Part shown: piece by piece, positions 57,697-64,000 of the stretch
Layout: every line of letters begins with the position of its first letter
Numbering within the stretch: the first letter of the stretch is position 1
Origin: Gammaproteobacteria bacterium
GTDB taxonomy: Bacteria > Pseudomonadota > Gammaproteobacteria > Magnimaribacterales > AG-339-G14
Direction: 5' to 3'
Assembly (NCBI GenBank): GCA_019652555.1
Contig: BPAJ01000001.1
Span: 584,762 to 648,761, forward strand
Length of the DNA stretch: 64,000 nucleotides
Program-made: the position numbers and the translations under genes
The notes under the pieces: generated by a model
The model's database searches: none
Told to the model about the DNA's origin: nothing
Seen by the model: the letters and a program-made list of their open reading frames with translations, nothing else

Positions 57697-59134
57697 CTCA
57701 CTTCTAAAATCCTTTTTATTCATATTTTTGTCTTTACAAGGTTTTTCTGATCCATGGCTTACTGGAAAAAATGAGTTTGAAGTAAAAAAATTAGAGTATT
57801 TTTCCGTTAAAAATCAATTTTCTATCGATTCATCTGCCTACCCCATTCCCTTGGCGCTTATAAGGAATCCCAATGAAGATATGTTTAATAACATGTCATT
57901 AATGAATGAGTATATTGAAGTTGCAGATAAAATTATTCAAAGAGAATCAAAAAAATTTATCAATGAGATTGGATTCTCATCAAACTCAGAATTCAATCCG
58001 TTTAGGTTTATAGATAGTAAATTCAAAGATAAAAATTCTTTATTCTTTTCTACTTCTTATCTAGGAGAGAGATTTGCGTCTAAGATTTCAATTACAACTT
58101 TTGAAAATCCTTATGAAGAAAAAAAATATGATTTTAGTGATTCTTATCTTGCCTTAGTTTCAGGAAATTTTATTTTAGGTATTGGAAACTATGATAGATG
58201 GTGGGGTCCTTCTCACCATACAAGCTTGATCCTCTCAAATTATTCTAAATCCTCTCCTGGATTATTTATCAGATCTCTTGAGGGTTTTACTTCACCCCTC
58301 CCCTTGATTAGAAGTTTTGGAAAGTTGAATTTCTCTTTTTTTGCTAATCAGTTAGAAAGTAATCGAGCCATAAAAAATCCTTTTTTAATTTCTGGAAGAT
58401 TTTCTTTCAATCCTGTCAATGGCCTAACTATCGGCCTGACAAGATCAATAATGTTTGGTGGTGATGGCAAGGATAATAGCTTTAAGGCTCTTTGGGACTC
58501 TATAAGAGGAGACGCATCGACAATGCAAGGTAAATCAGATGGAAACATCGACAATGAATTAGCCGGATTTGATATGAAATATAGTTTTAGTGTCAATGAT
58601 CTAGTGTGGAGTTTTTACGGTCAATATATTGGCGAGGATGGAACAGATTACTGGCCCTGGCGAACTTTTTATTTAGCTGGAACAGAATTTATCTTTTTAA
58701 AAGCTGGCAAGTTAAATAGCGTTGTAATTGAATACGTTGATACTTATTACAACGGTCAAGATACCGGAACTAACATAATTTATGAACATAGCTCCTATAC
58801 AAGTGGTTACAGATATAAAGGAAGTCCAATAGGAGCGTTTATCGATGGAGACTCAAATTACATGCATTTATCTCTTAATAGCGAAATAAATAACGTTACA
58901 AATATTGAATTTTCAATGTTCTACGGAAATTTAAATAAAGATAATAGTGGAACCAAAAATTCTTGGGGAACAGCAAATGAAGATTTTTATGGAATTGTTT
59001 TAAACTTTGATTTTAAGATAAATTCTAAAACTGAAATCGGGTTGAATCTTACCAGCCTAAGCGAAGCACTTTCATATAGAGGGAAAACTCTAGATAAAAA
59101 TATTTTAGGTTTAGATTTTAAGTATCGCTTTTAA
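57686..59134 (+). CDS. Capsule assembly Wzi family outer-membrane protein
   Basis: A 482-residue protein with a signal peptide (residues about 4-22, ending FSD) and alternating hydrophobic strands through the C-terminus, ending in FDFKYRF, a typical outer-membrane barrel end with terminal Phe. It contains GNYDRWWGPSHHTSLILSNY and FWAxQL-like strands that match the Wzi family, barrel lectins that hold capsular polysaccharide on the cell surface. It is translationally coupled to galE. Confidence 0.82.
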   Translation: MSFNSLLKSFLFIFLSLQGFSDPWLTGKNEFEVKKLEYFSVKNQFSIDSSAYPIPLALIRNPNEDMFNNMSLMNEYIEVADKIIQRESKKFINEIGFSSNSEFNPFRFIDSKFKDKNSLFFSTSYLGERFASKISITTFENPYEEKKYDFSDSYLALVSGNFILGIGNYDRWWGPSHHTSLILSNYSKSSPGLFIRSLEGFTSPLPLIRSFGKLNFSFFANQLESNRAIKNPFLISGRFSFNPVNGLTIGLTRSIMFGGDGKDNSFKALWDSIRGDASTMQGKSDGNIDNELAGFDMKYSFSVNDLVWSFYGQYIGEDGTDYWPWRTFYLAGTEFIFLKAGKLNSVVIEYVDTYYNGQDTGTNIIYEHSSYTSGYRYKGSPIGAFIDGDSNYMHLSLNSEINNVTNIEFSMFYGNLNKDNSGTKNSWGTANEDFYGIVLNFDFKINSKTEIGLNLTSLSEALSYRGKTLDKNILGLDFKYRF

Positions 59135-59400
59135 CGCCCTAATTTACCTTGTCGATCGCATCTGTGACGACCAACCTTAAAACTTCTAACTGCTCCATGC
59201 TTAGTTTTTCTGCCATTAACTCTTTTTCTCCAAAGTCTGAAGCTAGATGGTTTTAAATTATTTCTCATAATAGTTATGAGCTCTCCGTGATTTATTGAAA
59301 ATTCTTTTTCAATAACTTCGAATGGAGTCCTATCCTCCCAAGCCATTTCGATTATTCTATTGGTGCTTTCTAGATCAATGTTTTTTAAGGCTTTCTTCAT
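59131..59400 (-). CDS. TIGR03643 family protein (DUF2805)
   Basis: An 89-residue basic protein with the family core RIIEMAWEDRTPFEVIEKEF, then LKPSSFRLWRKRVNGRKTKH. A helix-turn-helix-like middle is possible. Function unknown. In many genomes this family travels with DUF2256 and photolyase-related genes; here those are 27 kb away. The stop of the upstream unknown gene lies 26 bp inside its start region. Confidence 0.85.
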   Translation of the reverse strand: MKKALKNIDLESTNRIIEMAWEDRTPFEVIEKEFSINHGELITIMRNNLKPSSFRLWRKRVNGRKTKHGAVRSFKVGRHRCDRQGKLGR

Positions 59401-59662
59401 TATTATCCCAGTGTGAAATTATCTTTTGATTATCCTCAATCCATCTTTCGAGCTGAAGAATTACATAGTCTTGGCCCATTACAAGATCAAAATTTTCTTG
59501 AGGCATTAAGTCTTTTTCTTTTGACATTAATTCAGCCAAAGCTAAAAGATTTTCTGTCTGTTCTTCGTATTCAACAAGCATCGGATTCTTTTTATCTTTG
59601 AAGGCATTTTGAATTTCATCAAGAAGAGCTGTTTTGAGTTCTTGCAATTCAAAAGCATCCAT
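59375..59662 (-). CDS. Small acidic protein, function unknown
   Basis: A 95-residue, acidic, fully helical-looking protein (MDAFELQELKTALLDEIQNAF, EYEEQTENLLALAELMS, GQDYVILQLERWIEDNQKII). No signal or membrane segment, so cytoplasmic. Not a family I recognise. It overlaps the TIGR03643 gene by 26 bp, and both are probably made from one transcript. Confidence 0.6.
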   Translation of the reverse strand: MDAFELQELKTALLDEIQNAFKDKKNPMLVEYEEQTENLLALAELMSKEKDLMPQENFDLVMGQDYVILQLERWIEDNQKIISHWDNNEESLKKH

Positions 59663-59729
59663 AATGCATTATAAAAAAGAATATTCAGTATATTTAAGAA
59701 ATTTACTTAACTATGAATTTATTTCTAAA

Positions 59730-60947
59730 CTAAGAAGCAACTGCTTCAAAGGCATTTGAAGCAATCTTAACGATTTCATTTATTTCTTCTTCGCCATGAG
59801 CTACTGATAAGAAATGATTATGATAACTTGTTAAATACAAACCACGCGAAAGGCATTCATCTGTCCATTGAATATGAAAATCTTTATTTTGATCTTCAAT
59901 TCTAAAATATGGCATCGATGGCACTCCAGTGACTTTCATCTTTAGTCCAAATTCATCTCCGGCAGAAATCAGATCTTTTTTTAACTTTTCTCCATTAGCA
60001 TTCATGATTTCTATGGCATTTACTCTTTGTAACTCTTCTAATGTTGCTTTGGAAGCAGCCATAGGAGCCGAATTAAAAAACTGTGTTCCACTAAAATAAA
60101 CTCTATTTGCCGCATCTTTTAAGGAATCTTTACCAACCAGCGCAGAAATTGGATAACCATTAGCCATAGCCTTGCCCAAACAAACCAAATCAGGACTGAA
60201 TCCAAAAGCATTATGAGAACCCTGAAGATCAATTCTAAATCCAGTTCTTACATCATCAACAATGATAATTATGTTGTGTTCCCTACACTTTTTTTGAATG
60301 TGTTCCCAATATCCATCATCAGGAAGAGAGTTATCCTTTGATGTTGGATGATCATATGGACTTGAAATAAAACACGCGATTTCACTACCAAAAGAAGAAA
60401 TCATCTCATCAAATTCTTTGGTGCTATTCCACTCAACCGAGAGCACTTCATCGCTATCGGAATCAATAACTCCTGCATTGCTGCTATTTTGCATCCATCC
60501 ATTAGCTCCGTGATAACCATTATTAATTTTTAAAATTTTTGATTTACCAGTTTCTGCTCTTGCGACCATAACAGCTAGTTGAGTACTGTCGCCCCCATTT
60601 TTTCCAAAAAGAGCCCAATCAGCAATATCGATCATATCTGTTAACGTTTCTGCTAGCTCAATCATTACTGGAGAAGCTACACTTACTGTATTACCTAAAT
60701 CGTATTGCGATCGTGCAGCTTGATCTATTTTTGGGTTGTTATAGCCAAGGATCATCGGTCCCCAGCCACAAATTAAATCTAGATACTTGTTTCCATCAAC
60801 ATCCCAAAAATATGCATCTTTTGCTTTTGAAAAGAATTTAGGGCCTTCTTCTCTAACTGCATATTTATAATGACCAAAAATTCCACCTGGAATTAATTCT
60901 TGGGCTTTTGAAAAAAGTTTGTCGGATTTTTTTTGATTTAATTTCAT
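59730..60947 (-). CDS. Class III aminotransferase (glutamate-1-semialdehyde aminomutase-like)
   Basis: A 405-residue fold-type I PLP enzyme. FGKNGGDSTQLAVMVARAETGKSKILKINNGYHG holds the phosphate and His region, IIIVDDVRTGFRIDLQ gives the cofactor Asp, and LGKAMANGYPISALVG has the PLP Lys (about residue 251). The N-terminal LFSKAQELIPGGIFGHYKYA is HemL-like, but the substrate-loop sequences differ from true HemL, so it is probably an aminotransferase of another substrate. It starts upstream of tRNA-Ser. Confidence 0.87.
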   Translation of the reverse strand: MKLNQKKSDKLFSKAQELIPGGIFGHYKYAVREEGPKFFSKAKDAYFWDVDGNKYLDLICGWGPMILGYNNPKIDQAARSQYDLGNTVSVASPVMIELAETLTDMIDIADWALFGKNGGDSTQLAVMVARAETGKSKILKINNGYHGANGWMQNSSNAGVIDSDSDEVLSVEWNSTKEFDEMISSFGSEIACFISSPYDHPTSKDNSLPDDGYWEHIQKKCREHNIIIIVDDVRTGFRIDLQGSHNAFGFSPDLVCLGKAMANGYPISALVGKDSLKDAANRVYFSGTQFFNSAPMAASKATLEELQRVNAIEIMNANGEKLKKDLISAGDEFGLKMKVTGVPSMPYFRIEDQNKDFHIQWTDECLSRGLYLTSYHNHFLSVAHGEEEINEIVKIASNAFEAVAS

Positions 60948-60973
60948 TTACCTTACTACTCTATCAATAAATA

Positions 60974-61064
60974 TGGCGGAGAGGGAGGGATTCGAACCCT
61001 CGATGCAGGATTACCACATACTCCCTTAGCAGGGGAGCGCTTTCAACCACTCAGCCACCTCTCC
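60974..61064 (-). tRNA. tRNA-Ser (GCU)
   Basis: A 91-nt class II tRNA with encoded CCA and a long variable arm. Acceptor GGAGAGG pairs with CCTCTCC, the anticodon stem CTCCC/GGGAG encloses loop CTGCTAA with anticodon GCU, and the T-arm GAGGG-TTCGAAT-CCCTC is complete. It is between the aminotransferase and lysC. Confidence 0.96.
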
Positions 61065-61066
61065 TA

Positions 61067-62281
61067 TTACTTTTCAAGATTAAAAGCATCATGCAAAGAC
61101 TTTACTGCCTCATGAGCAAGATCCTCTTTAACCACAACAGAAATTTTTATTTCAGAAGTTGAAATCATTTCAATGTTTATATTTTTTTCAGCTAAAGTTT
61201 TAAACATAGTAGCTGCAACTCCAGCATGCGATTTCATCCCAACTCCAACTAAAGAAACTTTGCTGATGTCTTCATTCAACTCAATTTCTCCTCCTCCAAA
61301 TTCTTTAGATAAATTAGAAAGAATTTTTTTTGTTTCTTGAGATTTTTCGCGTTTTACAGTGAAAGTAAAGTCAGTAGTTTTATCTTCAGAAACGTTTTGG
61401 ATAATAATGTCTACTTCAATACCTTTTGAACTTATAGGGTCTAAAATCTTTGCTGCAATACCTGGAATATCAGGTACTTTTCTAATAGTGAGCTTAGCAT
61501 CATCGTTGGTATGCGTTACACCAGAAATTAAAGCATCTTCCATGTTTTCTTCTCCATTGATAAGTGTTCCTTCATCATTAGTAAAACTAGATTTTACCCT
61601 TATTGGCATATTATATTTACTGGCAAATTCTACAGATCTAATTTGCAAAACTTTAGCGCCTAAGCTTGATAATTCCAACATTTCTTCAAAAGTTAGTTTG
61701 TCTATCTTTTTGGCTTTTTCATAAACATTTGGATCAGTTGTATAAACGCCATCCACATCAGTGTATATCTGACATTCTTCTGCTTCCAAAGCAACAGCTA
61801 AAGCAACTGCTGAAGTATCAGAGCCGCCTCTACCTAAAGTGGTAATGTCTCCTTCTTCATTGATTCCTTGAAAACCTGTTATGACTGGAGTTATGTCTGC
61901 AGATATATCTTTGAGAATATTTTTTGTATCAATCGAATTAATTCTAGCTTTTCCATGATAGTCATCTGTTCTAAGACCAAGTTGAAAAGCAGTATAAGAT
62001 TTTGAGTTAACTTTTTCATTTCTCAATGTCATAGCTAATAAAGCTACTGACACCTGCTCGCCTGAAGAAATCAATGCATCGTATTCTCTTGGATCAGGAA
62101 TTTCTTGAACTTCTTTTGCTAGATCGATCAGTCTTTGAGTTTCGCCTGCCATAGCTGATACAACGGCAACAACTTTTTTTCCGTTCTTAGATGTATCTTT
62201 GATAATTTTCGCCACTGCTTTGAATCTGTCAGTATCAGCAAGCGAAGTTCCACCAAATTTTTGGACAACTATATTAGACAT
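61067..62281 (-). CDS. lysC: Aspartate kinase LysC
   Basis: A 404-residue aspartokinase, the first step to lysine, methionine and threonine. It starts IVVQKFGGTSLADTDRFKAVAKII, has VVSAMAGETQRLI and TTLGRGGSDTSAVALA in the kinase domain, YTDVDGVYTTDP, and two C-terminal ACT domains (LTIRKVPDIPGIAAKIL and VSLVGVGMKSHAGVAATMF). The ACT pair suggests feedback inhibition. Only 8 bp separate it from alaS, and it ends 3 bp before tRNA-Ser. Confidence 0.96.
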   Translation of the reverse strand: MSNIVVQKFGGTSLADTDRFKAVAKIIKDTSKNGKKVVAVVSAMAGETQRLIDLAKEVQEIPDPREYDALISSGEQVSVALLAMTLRNEKVNSKSYTAFQLGLRTDDYHGKARINSIDTKNILKDISADITPVITGFQGINEEGDITTLGRGGSDTSAVALAVALEAEECQIYTDVDGVYTTDPNVYEKAKKIDKLTFEEMLELSSLGAKVLQIRSVEFASKYNMPIRVKSSFTNDEGTLINGEENMEDALISGVTHTNDDAKLTIRKVPDIPGIAAKILDPISSKGIEVDIIIQNVSEDKTTDFTFTVKREKSQETKKILSNLSKEFGGGEIELNEDISKVSLVGVGMKSHAGVAATMFKTLAEKNINIEMISTSEIKISVVVKEDLAHEAVKSLHDAFNLEK

Positions 62282-62289
62282 TGGTATTT

Positions 62290-64000
62290 TTAAATCTCAG
62301 TTAGAATTTTCTCAGCAGAAATTAATATTTCATCAAGTTTATTTGAAGCTGGTCCACCTGCTTGTGCAAAATCAGGCTTTCCTCCTCCTTTCGCTCCTAT
62401 AATTTTGGAAAGCGAGTCTAGCAAATTTCTTGCATCATAAGTAGCAGTAATATCGTTTGATACGGAAACCAATATTGTTGATTTTTCTTCCATAGATCCA
62501 ACGAGAATAATTATTAGATTACTTACTTCCTTTTTTAGACTGTCTAAACTACCTCTTAGTTTAGATAAATTGAGATTATCTATTCTTTTTGTAATTATGT
62601 TTATCTTTCCAACACTCTTGTAACTACCTTTTAAATCATCTAATAAATTCTGATAAATCTTTTGTTCATGTTTTTTTAAATCTTCTTTATAAGAATTTAT
62701 TACTTTAGTTTTATCTTTTAAAAATATGGGTAAATCTTTGACTGAAACATTAAAAGTCTCTGCAGTATTAAGTAAGTCGGTTTTATTATCAGCCTTATCC
62801 TTGATTGCAAGATCGCCAGAAATAGCTTCTATTCTTCTTACTCCAGAAGAAATACTTGTTTCTGAGATTATTTTAAAACTTTTGATTTCTGAACTATTTT
62901 TTACATGAGTTCCGCCACACAACTCGGTGGAGTAATCTCCTGCTATTTTTAAAACTCTCACTTGATCGCCATATTTTTCTCCAAAAAAGGCAATTGCTCC
63001 AAGTTTTTGAGATTCTTCAATTGAAGTTTCAATTATTTGTGTATCCTCAGCAGATGTTATAGCTTGATTGACTTCTTGCTCGATCTTTGCAATTTCAGAT
63101 TCTGAAAGTTTTTGTTTGTGTGAAAAATCAAATCTTAACTTCTCCTCGTTTACCAAAGAGCCTTTTTGTTGAACGTGTTCGCCTAAAATATTTCGCAAAG
63201 CAGAGTGCATAAGATGTGTTGCTGAATGATTGGAAACAATTGCCCTTCTTCTCTCTGTGTTTATCTCAGCTTTAACTCTGTCATTAAGATTTATTGAACC
63301 TTTTTTGATCTTACTTATATGAAGGTGAAAATTTCCTATCTTTTGAGTATCTAATACTTCAATCTCTAGACCCTTTGAACTGAGCTTTCCTTTATCGCCA
63401 ACTTGCCCTCCAGATTCTCCATAAAAGGGAGTTGAATCAAGCACGATCATGCATTCCCCTTCTGAGGCAGATTTAACTTCTTTGCCATTTTTGAAAATTA
63501 GTTTAATCTCAGATTCGATCGAACTATCTTCGTAGCCGACAAATTTTGTCTCATCATCTAAATCAATTGCAGCAGGCAAGAGGGCCACAAATTTACTTTC
63601 TTTTTTTGCGTTTGCTCTTTGCGCTGCCATGAGCTTTTCATAGCCGGAAAGATCCAAGCTAAGGTCATTTTCCTGGGCTAAATCTCTAGTCAGGTCAACT
63701 GGAAATCCATAGGTATCATAAAGTTTAAAAATAAGCTCTCCGGGTAAAGTCGTTTTTTTTGAGTCTTTAATTTCTTCCTCAAGAAGTCTCATTCCCTGTT
63801 TTAAAGTTTCTCTGAATTGATCTTCTTCGGATTTGAGTTCCTGCAAAATAACAGTCTTGTTTTTTTTGACTTCCGGATAAGTTTCAAATAAAGATTCACC
63901 CAGCGTGTCAAAAATATCCGCAAAAGAAAAATCTTTTTCATTGTTTATTTTGTAGGCATGAGTCAGAGCTCTTCTAATGATTCTTCTTAAGACATACCCT
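62290..64000 (-). CDS. alaS: Alanine-tRNA ligase, C-terminal part
   Basis: The frame runs from the right edge (the first residues of this part read YVLRRIIRRAL) to the stop at 62290, about 569 codons; the start is outside the window. It covers the end of the catalytic domain (TLPGELIFKLYDTYGFP), the editing domain with SNHSATHLMHSALR (HxxxH zinc motif) and ELCGGTHV, and the C-Ala domain ending GGGKPDFAQAGG. It charges tRNA-Ala and clears mischarged Ser. It is followed by lysC on the same strand. Confidence 0.97.
   Translation of the reverse strand, partial: GYVLRRIIRRALTHAYKINNEKDFSFADIFDTLGESLFETYPEVKKNKTVILQELKSEEDQFRETLKQGMRLLEEEIKDSKKTTLPGELIFKLYDTYGFPVDLTRDLAQENDLSLDLSGYEKLMAAQRANAKKESKFVALLPAAIDLDDETKFVGYEDSSIESEIKLIFKNGKEVKSASEGECMIVLDSTPFYGESGGQVGDKGKLSSKGLEIEVLDTQKIGNFHLHISKIKKGSINLNDRVKAEINTERRRAIVSNHSATHLMHSALRNILGEHVQQKGSLVNEEKLRFDFSHKQKLSESEIAKIEQEVNQAITSAEDTQIIETSIEESQKLGAIAFFGEKYGDQVRVLKIAGDYSTELCGGTHVKNSSEIKSFKIISETSISSGVRRIEAISGDLAIKDKADNKTDLLNTAETFNVSVKDLPIFLKDKTKVINSYKEDLKKHEQKIYQNLLDDLKGSYKSVGKINIITKRIDNLNLSKLRGSLDSLKKEVSNLIIILVGSMEEKSTILVSVSNDITATYDARNLLDSLSKIIGAKGGGKPDFAQAGGPASNKLDEILISAEKILTEI

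Overview
This is a 64 kb piece of an AT-rich, gene-dense bacterial chromosome with very short intergenic gaps and many overlapping start and stop codons. Gene order points to a streamlined marine gammaproteobacterium, most like the SAR86 group. The evidence is the hda-DUF2066-purM-purN-DUF3108 block, the smc-zipA-ligA block, umuDC under a LexA box, a ccm operon of System I type, and many acyl-CoA genes. This placement is inferred from gene order and protein families and was not computed. I saw no rRNA, CRISPR array, insertion sequence or prophage. Four tRNA genes are present: Val-GAC, Leu-UAG, Arg-CCU and Ser-GCU.

Layout. 0-5 kb: the 3' end of sppA, then hda, pgsA-like and DUF2066 leftward, facing purM, purN and DUF3108. 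5-12 kb: a leftward run with dcd, recR, dnaX, recX, a serine hydrolase, a lipoprotein, nadC and nadA. 12-18 kb: yqgE and a DsbD/ScsB-type reductase, an HNH nuclease, pyrB, and umuDC with a consensus LexA box. 18-25 kb: coq7, tRNA-Val, a frameshifted msrA-thioredoxin-msrB gene, a frameshifted LPS-core-type glycosyltransferase, and a large surface metalloprotease facing a small protein that resembles its missing prodomain. 25-29.5 kb: a Baeyer-Villiger-type monooxygenase, a rhodanese, two small membrane proteins, a diheme cytochrome and a beta-helix protein. 29.5-39 kb: enoyl-CoA hydratase, thioesterase, photolyase-like protein with a tiny DUF2256 partner, quinone oxidoreductase, three acyl-CoA dehydrogenases and a VOC protein. 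39-44.5 kb: transglycosylase, ligA, zipA and an unusually short smc. 44.5-50.4 kb: complete ccmABCDEFGH plus a TPR protein. 50-57 kb: hisI, tRNA-Arg, an RRM protein, metY under a SAM-II riboswitch, then enoyl-CoA hydratase, carboxyltransferase and aldehyde dehydrogenase. 57-64 kb: galE, a Wzi-like protein, TIGR03643, a class III aminotransferase, tRNA-Ser, lysC and the 3' part of alaS.

Working together: the ccm operon would mature the diheme cytochrome. The acyl-CoA genes suggest growth on fatty or branched carboxylic acids. metY and lysC are both tied to methionine and aspartate-family synthesis. The most notable items are an 810-residue Smc with no recognisable hinge, a SAM-II riboswitch whose 3' strand can pair perfectly with the 5' arm of a terminator, an A10 tract at the end of DnaX domain III where slippage in either direction would yield a gamma-like product, the protease and prodomain-like gene pair, and a local cluster of single-base frameshifts at 19-25 kb that may be sequence error.
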